From the NCBI RefSeq assembly GCF_001761465.1, contig NZ_CP017479.1, positions 4,278,001-4,342,000 of the forward strand: 64,000 nt of DNA, read 5' to 3'. The notes beneath the pieces are model-generated. The model ran no database searches, was not told the DNA's origin, and saw nothing but the letters and a program-made list of their open reading frames with translations. A program made the translations under genes and the position numbers. Position 1 is the first letter of the stretch. Every line of letters starts with the position of its first letter. Shown here piece after piece: positions 52,304 to 60,712 of the stretch. This DNA is from Flavobacterium gilvum. Its GTDB lineage: Bacteria > Bacteroidota > Bacteroidia > Flavobacteriales > Flavobacteriaceae.

Positions 52304-52555
52304 TTATTTAACGTGTTTAGCGTATTTAGTTTTGAATTTATCAATACGTCCTGCAGTATCGATAAGTTTAGATTTACCTGTGTAAAAAGGGTGAGAAGTT
52401 CTAGAAATCTCCATTTTTACAACTGGATATTCAACACCTTCGTGGATAATAGTTTCTCTAGTCTCAGCAGTAGATTTAGTGATAAAAACATCTTCATTTG
52501 ACATGTCTTTAAAAGCAACTAATCTGTAATTTTCTGGGTGTACACCTTTTTTCAT
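52304..52555 (-). CDS. rpmE2: Type B 50S ribosomal protein L31
   Basis: An 83-residue L31 of the zinc-free type B: it starts [20 protein letters not shown] and has [20 protein letters not shown]. The CxxC zinc ligands of type A are absent. It is a peripheral large-subunit protein bridging the two ribosomal subunits. It is a single-gene unit with a promoter at 52667-52696 and a terminator immediately downstream. Confidence 0.97.
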   Translation of the reverse strand: MKKGVHPENYRLVAFKDMSNEDVFITKSTAETRETIIHEGVEYPVVKMEISRTSHPFYTGKSKLIDTAGRIDKFKTKYAKHVK

Positions 52556-52666
52556 CTTGAATCTTTTTTATTTGTTAATTATAATTTGCCTTGAAGCTTT
52601 TCTTCTGACAGAAAAGGTATAGACGCACCATAACTTTTTGTTTTAACATTATTATTTTGAGTCTGC

Positions 52667-52696
52667 AAATTTACACTTATTTTTTAATATACAAAC
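52667..52696 (-). promoter_or_regulatory. Promoter of rpmE2
   Basis: On the minus strand TTTG (52693-52696), 18 bp, then TAAATTTG (52667-52674), a full -33/-7 match about 110 bp before the ATG. Confidence 0.6.
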
Positions 52697-52735
52697 CTTT
52701 GTGTTACTTTTTTTAAATAGGCGTAAAAATCATTT

Positions 52736-52770
52736 TTTGCCTGCCATTATTTTGGGAATTACTATATTTG
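52736..52770 (+). promoter_or_regulatory. Promoter of the DUF4199-GT2 operon
   Basis: TTTG (52736-52739), 23 bp, then TATATTTG (52763-52770), 26 bp before the ATG at 52797. The spacing is at the upper limit. Confidence 0.45.
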
Positions 52771-52796
52771 TGGATTAATTAAAAATCATATACCAA

Positions 52797-53336
52797 ATGG
52801 TAAACGAAATCGTAAAAAGAAACGGAATAAGTTTCGGTATAATAATAGGCGTTGTTTCTGCCTTAATAACTGCAACGATATATGCTATAGACATCAATCT
52901 TTTCATATCGGGTTGGCTTGGCGCCACCATTATTGGACTCTACATTATTATTTCGATTATTTTACTGGTAAAAACCAAAAAAGACTTAAACGGAGTTTTC
53001 CCTTTCAAAGAAGCTTTTACCACTTATTTTATTGCTGCACTTATTGGAGTAGCAATATCTACAACTTTCAACATTATTCTTTTCAATTTTATTGACCCAT
53101 CTATAAAAGACACTTTAAAAGAGTTAACAGCAAAATATACTATGGAAATGATGCAGAAATTTGGAACACCAACCGCTGCCATCAATGAAGCCATGAAAAA
53201 ACTGAACGAAAGCAACCCTTATTCCATAATTGAACTATTAAAAGGCTCCATTTACAGTGTCGTTGTCAATTGTATTTTCGGATTAATAATGGCTGCATTC
53301 TTTAAAAGCAACACTACACAGCAAGTATACAAATAA
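52797..53336 (+). CDS. DUF4199 membrane protein
   Basis: A 179-residue protein with four membrane segments (about 13-30, 37-57, 75-98, 152-170) and a cytoplasmic loop rich in charged helix (IKDTLKELTAKYTMEMMQKF). The segment VFPFKEAFTTYFIAALIGVA is typical of the DUF4199 family of Bacteroidetes. It shares its stop codon base with the ATG of the following glycosyltransferase (TAATG overlap), so the two are translationally coupled and may cooperate in lipid or polysaccharide assembly. Function is unknown. Confidence 0.88.
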   Translation: MVNEIVKRNGISFGIIIGVVSALITATIYAIDINLFISGWLGATIIGLYIIISIILLVKTKKDLNGVFPFKEAFTTYFIAALIGVAISTTFNIILFNFIDPSIKDTLKELTAKYTMEMMQKFGTPTAAINEAMKKLNESNPYSIIELLKGSIYSVVVNCIFGLIMAAFFKSNTTQQVYK

Positions 53337-54292
53337 TGAATTTATCAATACTCATACCGCTTCTAAACGAAGAGGAATCCCTGCAGGAATTATACACTTG
53401 GATTATTTCGATAATGAAATCTAACAATTATAGTTATGAAATCATTTTCCTTGATGACGGAAGCACCGATGAGTCCTGGAACATCATTTCGGGATTTGCA
53501 GCAGAAAACACAAATGTAAAAGGAATCCGATTCATGAAAAATTTTGGAAAATCACAGGCTTTGCATGCCGGTTTTGCCAAAGCAAAAGGTGACGTGATTA
53601 TCACAATGGATGCCGATTTGCAGGACAGCCCGGATGAAATTCCTGAGTTGTATGAAATGATTACCAAAGAAAAATACGATTTGGTTTCGGGGTGGAAAAA
53701 GAAACGTTACGACTCTGTTGTAGCCAAAAATCTTCCTTCGAAACTATTCAATTGGGCTGCGAGAAAAACTTCTGGAGTTGAATTGAACGATTTTAATTGC
53801 GGACTGAAAGCTTACAAAAATGTTGTTGTAAAGAACATTGAAGTTTCTGGCGAAATGCATCGATACATTCCGGTTTTGGCAAAAAATGCCGGTTTTGGAA
53901 AAATTGGCGAAAAAGTGGTTCAGCACCAAGCCCGAAAATATGGGGAAACAAAATTTGGAATGGAACGTTTCATTAATGGTTTTCTCGATTTGATTACAAT
54001 TTGGTTCCTATCCCGATTTGGAAAAAGACCAATGCACTTATTCGGTGCGATTGGTTCTGTCATGTTTATTCTGGGATTCTTGGCAGCCGGTTACATTGGC
54101 GCTTCAAAACTATACCATATGTATATGGGAATGCGTTATAATTTGGTAACCAATAACCCTTGGTTTTATATCTCATTAACAACAATGATTTTGGGAACGC
54201 AATTGTTTTTGGCAGGATTTCTTGGAGAAATTATTTTGAGAACCAAACACAATGAAGAACGATACAAGGTTGCAACCGAGGTGAATTTTTAA
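53336..54292 (+). CDS. Family 2 glycosyltransferase (GtrB/DPM1-like)
   Basis: A 318-residue membrane glycosyltransferase. The GT2 domain (about 1-225) starts LSILIPLLNEEESLQELYTW and contains EIIFLDDGSTDESW, GKSQALHAGFAKAKGD and the metal-binding MDADLQDSPDE. Two C-terminal membrane segments (about 233-258 and 275-297) anchor it. Homologues transfer a sugar from a nucleotide to polyprenyl phosphate. It overlaps the DUF4199 stop by 1 bp. Confidence 0.92.
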   Translation: MNLSILIPLLNEEESLQELYTWIISIMKSNNYSYEIIFLDDGSTDESWNIISGFAAENTNVKGIRFMKNFGKSQALHAGFAKAKGDVIITMDADLQDSPDEIPELYEMITKEKYDLVSGWKKKRYDSVVAKNLPSKLFNWAARKTSGVELNDFNCGLKAYKNVVVKNIEVSGEMHRYIPVLAKNAGFGKIGEKVVQHQARKYGETKFGMERFINGFLDLITIWFLSRFGKRPMHLFGAIGSVMFILGFLAAGYIGASKLYHMYMGMRYNLVTNNPWFYISLTTMILGTQLFLAGFLGEIILRTKHNEERYKVATEVNF

Positions 54293-54336
54293 TCCTCTCC
54301 CCCGGCCCCTCTCCGAAGGAGAGGGGAGCAGGAAAG
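54293..54336. repeat. CCCCTCTCC/GGAGAGGGG hairpin repeat
   Basis: CCCCTCTCC and GGAGAGGGG face each other around GAA, just after the GT2 stop. A similar GAGGGG-type hairpin is at 60598-60712. It is probably a dispersed repeat acting as a transcript end. Confidence 0.65.
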
Positions 54337-54441
54337 GATAAATATAATACTCTTTGAGGACGCAATTTGCGCCCTCAAAAAAATAAAACAAAACAAAGAA
54401 TCAAAATAGGTTATAAAAACTGGTTTTCTTGCTTTATGGAC

Positions 54442-54518
54442 CTAGCCCTGATAGAAGCGGCATCCTTTTCTTGCTTTCTTTAAGCAAGAAAAGATATAGC
54501 GAATAGCAGGAATAGCTC
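54442..54518 (+). ncRNA. Structured hairpin element, copy 4 (Flavo-1-like)
   Basis: The flank CTAGCCCTGATAGAAGCGG plus CATCC precedes an 11-bp variable hairpin (TTTTCTTGCTT 54466-54476 / AAGCAAGAAAA 54482-54492). The flank GATATAGCGAATAGCAGGAA plus TAGCT follows. AGC-CCTG pairs with CAGG-AATAGCT. It lies 35 bp before the phosphosugar mutase ATG, so it is in its leader. Confidence 0.65.
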
Positions 54519-54552
54519 CAAAAAAACAGAAAAACATCTTAAACTAAATACA

Positions 54553-56280
54553 ATGTACATAGCACAAAACATTTTAGATGCAGTAAACGAATGGTTGACT
54601 CCATCATTCGACAATGAAACTCAAGTAGCTATTAAAGAATTAATGACTACTTCGCCAAAAGAACTTGAAGATAGCTTTTATAAAAATTTAGAATTTGGAA
54701 CAGGCGGAATGCGCGGTGTGATGGGTGTTGGAAACAACCGCATCAACAAATACACGCTTGGAAAAAACACTCAGGGACTTTCCAATTATATGAAAAGCGT
54801 TTTTCCGGGGCAAAATTTAAAGGTCGTTATTGCCTACGATTGTCGTCATAACAGCCAAACTTTGGCCAAAGTGGTTGCCGATGTTTTCTCTGCAAATGGT
54901 ATTCAGGTGTATTTGTTTTCGGACTTGAGACCTACTCCGGAATTGTCTTTTGCCCTTAAATATTTGGGTTGCCAGTGCGGAATTGTCCTTACGGCTTCGC
55001 ACAATCCGCCAGAATATAATGGTTACAAAGTGTACTGGGAAGATGGTGGACAGATTGTTCCTCCGCAGGACGGTGAAATTATTCAGGCAATCGAAAGCTT
55101 GAATTATGACCAAATCAATTTTTCGGCAAATGAAAATCTGATACAATATATAGATACTGAAATCGATGAAGCTTTTGCAAAATCATCGGTTGAAAATGCT
55201 AGTTTCAACACATCGGCAGCAGCCAAAGACAACCTGAACATTGTGTTTACTTCTTTGCACGGAACCTCGATTATGTCTGTTCCTGGTACTTTGGAAAAAG
55301 CGGGCTATAAAAATGTGAATATCGTTCCGGAACAAGCCAAACCAGATGGGAATTTCCCAACCGTTAAATCTCCAAATCCTGAAGAACCGGAAGCATTGAC
55401 AATGGCACTTGCGCTTGCAGACAAACTAAATGCCGATATCGTAGTGGGAACAGATCCTGACTGTGACCGTTTGGGGGTTGCCGTAAGAAACAACGAAGGC
55501 AAAATGATTTTGCTAAACGGAAACCAAACCATGATTTTGATGACGGCTTTCTTATTGGAACAATGGAAAAAAGCCGGAAAAATAAACGGAAAACAATTTG
55601 TGGGTTCTACTATTGTTTCCACTCCTATGATTTTGGAATTGGCAACAGCTTACGGTGTAGAATGCAAAGTAGGATTAACTGGTTTCAAATGGATTGCCAA
55701 AATGATTAAGGATTTTCCGGAACTGCAGTTTATTGGCGGTGGAGAAGAAAGTTTTGGATTTATGGTTGGTGATGCCGTACGCGATAAAGATGCCGTTGCA
55801 GCCACTTTATTGATTTGCGAAATTGCAGCTCAGGCAAAAGCTAAAGGAAGTTCTGTTTACAATACTTTATTACAATATTATGTTGATTTTGGTTTTTACA
55901 AAGAGCATCTGATTTCTTTAACCAAAAAAGGAAAAGAAGGTTTAGCAGAAATCAACCAAATGATGGTTTCCTTGCGTGAAAATCCTTTGAAAGAAATCAA
56001 CGGACAAAGAGTGGTTATGGTGGAAGATTATAAATCATCTATTGCCAAAAACCTGTTTACAAACGGAGAAGAAACTATGGCCGTACCAAAATCGGATGTA
56101 TTGATTTATTATACTGAAGACGGATCAAAAATATGCGCCAGACCAAGTGGAACAGAACCGAAAATTAAATTTTATATCAGCGTAAAAACCGAATTGGACA
56201 GCGTTGCCAATTTCACCAAAGTTGAACAAGAATTGGACGAAAAAATTAAAAATATAATTGCTGCTATGCAGTTGAACTAA
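54553..56280 (+). CDS. Phospho-sugar mutase (phosphoglucomutase/phosphomannomutase)
   Basis: A 575-residue alpha-D-phosphohexomutase interconverting hexose 1- and 6-phosphates. FGTGGMRGVMGVG is at the N-terminus, and the catalytic phosphoserine loop is TASHNPPEYNGYKVYW. The Mg2+ loop is GTDPDCDRLG, the sugar-binding loop is GGGEESFGF and the phosphate-binding loop is RPSGTEPKIKFYI near the C-terminus. All four loops are intact, and the length fits the PGM2-like group. The leader contains a structured hairpin element. Confidence 0.94.
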   Translation: MYIAQNILDAVNEWLTPSFDNETQVAIKELMTTSPKELEDSFYKNLEFGTGGMRGVMGVGNNRINKYTLGKNTQGLSNYMKSVFPGQNLKVVIAYDCRHNSQTLAKVVADVFSANGIQVYLFSDLRPTPELSFALKYLGCQCGIVLTASHNPPEYNGYKVYWEDGGQIVPPQDGEIIQAIESLNYDQINFSANENLIQYIDTEIDEAFAKSSVENASFNTSAAAKDNLNIVFTSLHGTSIMSVPGTLEKAGYKNVNIVPEQAKPDGNFPTVKSPNPEEPEALTMALALADKLNADIVVGTDPDCDRLGVAVRNNEGKMILLNGNQTMILMTAFLLEQWKKAGKINGKQFVGSTIVSTPMILELATAYGVECKVGLTGFKWIAKMIKDFPELQFIGGGEESFGFMVGDAVRDKDAVAATLLICEIAAQAKAKGSSVYNTLLQYYVDFGFYKEHLISLTKKGKEGLAEINQMMVSLRENPLKEINGQRVVMVEDYKSSIAKNLFTNGEETMAVPKSDVLIYYTEDGSKICARPSGTEPKIKFYISVKTELDSVANFTKVEQELDEKIKNIIAAMQLN

Positions 56281-56358
56281 TTCATTTGCAACAAAAAAAA
56301 ATCGAATTAATTAGTTGAAAACATACTAATTAAATTGATTTCAACACACTTATCAAAA

Positions 56359-58191
56359 ATGATAGATTCTAATTTACTTAAATTAATTCCATACACTAAA
56401 GCCTATACAAGTAACATTGTTTGGAATATAATTTACAACATTTTGTATGCTTTATTCAGCACCATTTCGATGCTTTCATTACTTCCGATGATGGAAGTTC
56501 TTTTTGGCAAAACAAAATCTATCCCAAAGGAGCCAGTTTTTGAAGGAATCGGAGGAATAATGGATTATGGCAAAGATATGCTTTATTACTATATCTCAGA
56601 ATTAAACAGAGAAAGTGGTCCCCAATTTGCCTTGTTATTAGTTGTATCATTGGTGATTTTTACATTTTTGTTAAAAAATCTCTTCAACTATTTGGCATCA
56701 TTCCATATTATGCATCTTAAAAATGGTGTTCTAAGAGACTTAAGACAAACAATGTACGACAAAATCATTGAGCTTCCTGTCTCTTTTTATTCCGAAAAGA
56801 GAAAAGGAGATGTAATGGCCCGAATGCTTGGAGATGTTGGAGAAGTTCAAAATTCCTTTTTTTCAATATTAGAACTTATCGTAAAAGAACCTCTAACAAT
56901 TGTCTTTGCATTAATTACCATGTATGTCATCAGTTGGGACCTTACACTTTTCGTATTGATTTTCATCCCTATTTCGGGATTGATTATTTCCAAAATAGGA
57001 AAAAATCTAAAAGCGAAATCGTTACAAGCCCAAAACGAAGGAGGACACTTAATCTCAATTGTAGAAGAAAGTTTAACAGGTTTAAAAGTGGTCAAAAGCT
57101 ATAATGCGGAAAGCCGCTTTAAAAAGAATTTTAACGATTCTATAACCAGACTTCTAAAACTGTCCAACAGCATAGGTAACAAAAACAATTTGGCTTCTCC
57201 GCTAAGTGAATTCATGGGTATTACTACAATAGCTATATTACTATGGTACGGAGGTAATTTGGTTTTAGTGCAAAAGACATTAGATGGAGCTGAATTTATT
57301 ATTTACCTAACCTTGGCCTATAACATCCTAACTCCTGCAAAAGCAATTTCAAAAGCTTCTTACTCTGTAAAAAATGGATTAGCGGCTGCAGAACGTGTCT
57401 TTGAAGTATTGGAAGTCAAAAACGAGATTACAAACAAAGAAAATGCCATTGTAAAAACCACCTTTGATGATTCCATATCCCTAAAAAACATTAACTTCAG
57501 ATATGCAAAAGAAAATGTTTTGAAAGATTTCTCCCTAGATGTCAAAAAAGGACAAACTGTTGCCCTTGTAGGACAATCCGGAAGTGGAAAAAGTACTATC
57601 GCCAATTTGCTTACCCGTTTTTATGACGTAAATGAAGGAAGCATCACCATCGATGGGATTTCTATTAAAGACATGGAAATGCACTCTCTTCGAAACTTGA
57701 TGGGATTGGTAACGCAAGACAGTATTTTGTTTAATGACACCATAAAAGCCAACATTTCCTTAGGAAAAGAAGATGCAACCGATGAAGAAATCATCGAAGC
57801 ATTAAAAATAGCCAATGCTTACGAATTTGTAAAAGATTTACCTCTAGGCATCAACACAAACATTGGCGACAGCGGAAACAAACTTTCGGGTGGACAAAAA
57901 CAACGTCTTTCCATTGCCCGCGCTGTGTTGAAAAATCCTCCAATCATGATTTTGGACGAAGCCACATCAGCCTTGGATACCGAAAGCGAAAAATTTGTTC
58001 AGGTCGCTCTTGAAAATATGATGGAAAACCGAACTTCGATTGTAATTGCCCACCGCCTTTCAACCATTCAAAAAGCTGATTTGATTGTAGTTATGCAAAA
58101 AGGAAAAATCGTTGAACAAGGCAGACACGACGAACTTATTGCCATGAATGGTACTTACAACAAATTAGTAAATATGCAGTCTCTTGAATAA
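56359..58191 (+). CDS. ABC exporter, fused permease and ATPase (MsbA-like)
   Basis: A 610-residue half-transporter. Six membrane segments occupy about 20-320, with a long first periplasmic loop (about 45-90) and the coupling region KRKGDVMARMLGDVGEVQ. The ATPase domain (about 365-600) has VGQSGSGKST, the signature LSGGQKQRLSIARAVL, MILDEATSALD and the switch IAHRLSTIQKADLI. Homodimers of this type export lipids or peptides; lipid A precursor (MsbA) is a reasonable guess. The ATG at 56359 is preferred to a TTG at 56335. Confidence 0.9.
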   Translation: MIDSNLLKLIPYTKAYTSNIVWNIIYNILYALFSTISMLSLLPMMEVLFGKTKSIPKEPVFEGIGGIMDYGKDMLYYYISELNRESGPQFALLLVVSLVIFTFLLKNLFNYLASFHIMHLKNGVLRDLRQTMYDKIIELPVSFYSEKRKGDVMARMLGDVGEVQNSFFSILELIVKEPLTIVFALITMYVISWDLTLFVLIFIPISGLIISKIGKNLKAKSLQAQNEGGHLISIVEESLTGLKVVKSYNAESRFKKNFNDSITRLLKLSNSIGNKNNLASPLSEFMGITTIAILLWYGGNLVLVQKTLDGAEFIIYLTLAYNILTPAKAISKASYSVKNGLAAAERVFEVLEVKNEITNKENAIVKTTFDDSISLKNINFRYAKENVLKDFSLDVKKGQTVALVGQSGSGKSTIANLLTRFYDVNEGSITIDGISIKDMEMHSLRNLMGLVTQDSILFNDTIKANISLGKEDATDEEIIEALKIANAYEFVKDLPLGINTNIGDSGNKLSGGQKQRLSIARAVLKNPPIMILDEATSALDTESEKFVQVALENMMENRTSIVIAHRLSTIQKADLIVVMQKGKIVEQGRHDELIAMNGTYNKLVNMQSLE

Positions 58192-58237
58192 TGATTTTAG
58201 ATTTGCTTCGACAGTTCACTCCATGGGCTCGTGCAAA

Positions 58238-58326
58238 GCCATTAAGTTAAGCTTGGTCTTTTCTCGCAAAGGCGTAGAGACGCAAAGTTTGAAATCAATT
58301 TCTTTGCGTCTTCGCGGCTTTGCGAG
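58238..58326. repeat. CGCAAAG-type palindrome copy 3 plus CATTAAGTTAAG arm
   Basis: GCCATTAAGTTAAGCTT (58238-58254) repeats the arm of the nested palindrome at 31833-31850. It is followed by the palindrome CTCGCAAAG (58263-58271) / CTTTGCGAG (58318-58326) with inner GACGCAAAG / CTTTGCGTC. This fills the 244-bp gap before the DUF2971 gene. Confidence 0.75.
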
Positions 58327-58435
58327 CCAAATTTTACGCAAAAATGAGGGTCAAAGCGATTTTTAGCTTTTAGGCTTTTAGTAGGAGTTAATGACAGTCA
58401 TATGGCTTTTTGAAAAATTGAATTAAATTCAAACT

Positions 58436-59137
58436 ATGTATCTCAATAATCCCAACATAAAACTTCCGCAAGACCAAGATACCATCGTATGGAAATACTT
58501 GGACCTGTCGAAGTTTTTGGATTTATTGCTTTCGCAAAAATTATTCATGTCCCGTTCCGATAAATTTGAGGATCAATATGAAGGTACTTTTAGCGAGCCA
58601 ACATTTGAGGAAATAAAAAAACTCTCCATAGACAATCCCGATTTCCTGAATTACTACAAAACACATCGGGAAAAAGTCGCTATCAGCAGTTGGCATATCA
58701 ATGAATACGAATCATTTGCGATGTGGCAAATTTTCACCCAAAACAGCGAAGGTTTAGCCATTCAGTCTACCGTGAAAAGACTTCAGGATGCGCTTCGACC
58801 CGAAAACAACTACAAACAATATATAGGCGAAGTCAATTATATCGATTATAAAAAAGAATATATTCCGTTTGACGATATGTTTTTCCCTTTTTTATTCAAA
58901 CGAAAAAGTTTTCAATACGAGCGTGAAGTTCGCATCATCTCTGATGTAACCGACAGCAACATCAAACTAAACGACGGTCTCAAAATCAACGTTGATATCT
59001 CCCAATTGATTGATAAAATCTACATCCATCCCAAATCAGAGAATTGGTATAAAAACCTAGTGATTCAGTTGGTAAAGCAGCTTGGATTTGATTTTAAAAT
59101 AGAAAAATCAGATTTGGAAAGTGATATTTTGATTTAG
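58436..59137 (+). CDS. DUF2971 domain-containing protein
   Basis: A 233-residue cytoplasmic protein of the DUF2971 family. YLDLSKFLDLLLSQKLFMSR and DKFEDQYEGTF at the start, SWHINEYESFAMWQIFTQNS in the middle and RKSFQYEREVRIISD at about 160-175 are the recurrent motifs. The biochemical role is unknown; the family is scattered across bacteria and phages and varies between strains. It is a lone gene between repeat DNA and a small membrane gene, consistent with accessory status. Confidence 0.85.
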   Translation: MYLNNPNIKLPQDQDTIVWKYLDLSKFLDLLLSQKLFMSRSDKFEDQYEGTFSEPTFEEIKKLSIDNPDFLNYYKTHREKVAISSWHINEYESFAMWQIFTQNSEGLAIQSTVKRLQDALRPENNYKQYIGEVNYIDYKKEYIPFDDMFFPFLFKRKSFQYEREVRIISDVTDSNIKLNDGLKINVDISQLIDKIYIHPKSENWYKNLVIQLVKQLGFDFKIEKSDLESDILI

Positions 59138-59151
59138 GTGGTTTGAGTTTT

Positions 59152-59182
59152 TTTGCCACAAATTACACAAATTAGCACTGAT
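59152..59182. repeat. Short copy of the CCACAAATT repeat
   Basis: GCCACAAATTACACAAATTAGCACTG-type sequence (59154-59179) just after the DUF2971 stop. It is the clearest single half-site of the repeat class at 23705-23835 and 48884-49016. Confidence 0.6.
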
Positions 59183-59305
59183 TTCTTTTTGAGAGAAATT
59201 TGGACTTACTCATACTCGTTGCAAACGAGCACTAGATGGAAAATCACAACCTCCGACTACCGAAAAAACTACAACCTTTTAAAGCGATGATTGTCTACAG
59301 TACAA

Positions 59306-59710
59306 TTAGAGTAGTATTTCACTAATAAAAATCCAAAAAAATAATGGCCCAAAAGCAATAAACATTTGTATGAAAAATTCAAGCCAAGTTGCATCTTTTG
59401 ATTCAATATCAGTACAGTGTTTTTTTGAAAAATAAAAATGGCGATTTAATTTTTTGAGTATGTAATTATCTGCACATTTAAATAAAAACAAAATTGATAT
59501 TGGTATTAAACACACAAAAATAAACTTGTCATTATTTTTAAATAGCTGGACAATTTCTAGAATTATTGGAATTAGAGACAAAACAAGAAAAAACTTAAAA
59601 TAATTACACTTTCGAAGTATTTTCCCTTCACCAACCATGAATGGTAAGATGTAAATACCGCAGAAAAATAAAATCCAACCAATCATGTTATTGCATCTGT
59701 TTTTAAACAT
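59306..59710 (-). CDS. Small membrane protein of unknown function
   Basis: A protein of about 134 residues (a longer start at 59743 or a shorter one at 59686 are possible). There are four hydrophobic stretches: MIGWILFFCGIYILPFMV, FFLVLSLIPIILEIVQLF, FIFVCLIPISILFLFKC and IQMFIAFGPLFFWIFIS. The third loop is Lys/His/Asp-rich. I recognise no family. It is convergent with DUF2971 and may be part of the same variable segment. Confidence 0.5.
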   Translation of the reverse strand: MFKNRCNNMIGWILFFCGIYILPFMVGEGKILRKCNYFKFFLVLSLIPIILEIVQLFKNNDKFIFVCLIPISILFLFKCADNYILKKLNRHFYFSKKHCTDIESKDATWLEFFIQMFIAFGPLFFWIFISEILL

Positions 59711-59774
59711 TGCAGTCAATTTATAAAAATTGGCGCAACGCATAGCTGATTTTCCGTTTATGACCTTAACCTCA

Positions 59775-60497
59775 TTAAATCGGATTATAACTTTCTGCTT
59801 TCCAGTCTTTACTTGTCAAATCAATGTAATTATAATGCACTACATCATTACTGTCAAATCTTCCGTTTTTGTTGGTATCTTCCACGGTTCTAAAATAGAG
59901 GCGGTTTTGGGATTCGATTAAATTCCAGTCAATCAATTCCTGATAATCAGCAGAAACTTTGGTTAATTTTTCCCCACTAATTTCGCTCAAATACAAAGTT
60001 GTAATATCGCTCACATCGAGTTTTCCGTCTTTATTGGTATCCATATCCATCATGGCATAGACCATAATTTGCTTTTTGAGTTTGTCGGAAACCTTTTTTA
60101 AATAAGTCGCAGTCTGAATCAAAACCGGTTTATCTGTTAAGGCTTTTATCGAATCAGAACCAATTTTCTGAAATTTAAGATTCTGCAAATAACCCGTAAT
60201 TTCATTCTCCGATTCATTGGAAATCGTGAAACTCAAATCATTCACACTCGAAGAGCCATATTTAGTTTTCGCTCCTTTTTCATAAACACTCAAATCACCT
60301 ACCGGATGGATCAAATAATTGGTTCCCTCCATTTGTATTGGCAAATCGGCAATTTTTATCTGAGTTGTATCCACTTTTGCAGGCTCTTTCACCCCTTTTG
60401 AAGCATCATAAATTACTTTCGGTTTTTCTACGTCTTCTTTACAGCTTGCCAAAAGCAAAAGCGAAATCCCAATACAGGCAAAATATAATGTTCTCAT
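59775..60497 (-). CDS. Lipoprotein with two EF-hand/dockerin-like calcium loops
   Basis: A 240-residue lipoprotein (lipobox LLASCKE, Cys19). Residues about 45-140 are a beta-rich domain. Two calcium-loop motifs follow: DMDTNKDGKLDVSDI (about 152-166) and DTNKNGRFDSNDVV (about 210-223). Both have the DxNxDGxxD pattern of EF-hand and dockerin loops, about 58 residues apart. That suggests calcium binding in the periplasm or at the surface. No cohesin-type partner is visible. The gene stands alone, 211 bp downstream of a TonB receptor. The family was not recognised. Confidence 0.72.
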   Translation of the reverse strand: MRTLYFACIGISLLLLASCKEDVEKPKVIYDASKGVKEPAKVDTTQIKIADLPIQMEGTNYLIHPVGDLSVYEKGAKTKYGSSSVNDLSFTISNESENEITGYLQNLKFQKIGSDSIKALTDKPVLIQTATYLKKVSDKLKKQIMVYAMMDMDTNKDGKLDVSDITTLYLSEISGEKLTKVSADYQELIDWNLIESQNRLYFRTVEDTNKNGRFDSNDVVHYNYIDLTSKDWKAESYNPI

Positions 60498-60597
60498 ACT
60501 GTCTTACTATTAAAAATATACTCAAATGTAATCATTTTTGAAAAATGCAAAGAAATATAATTGGATTTAATACTAAATATAAATGAAGAGCAACTTC

Positions 60598-60712
60598 CCC
60601 TCTTTTGAAGAGGGGTGCCCGTAGGGCGGGGTGTTTCACCACAAATTCATTAAAAAAAACACCATTTTCCCACCCCGGCTTACAGCCACCCCTCCAAAGG
60701 AGTGGAATTTAC
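60598..60712. repeat. CCCCTC...GAGGGG hairpin repeat
   Basis: CCCCTCTTTTGAAGAGGGG hairpin followed by GGGCGGGGTG, with an inverted CACCCCGGC and CCACCCCTCCAAAGGAGTGG at the other end. It occupies the 211-bp gap before the EF-hand lipoprotein gene and probably ends the TonB-receptor transcript. Confidence 0.65.
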
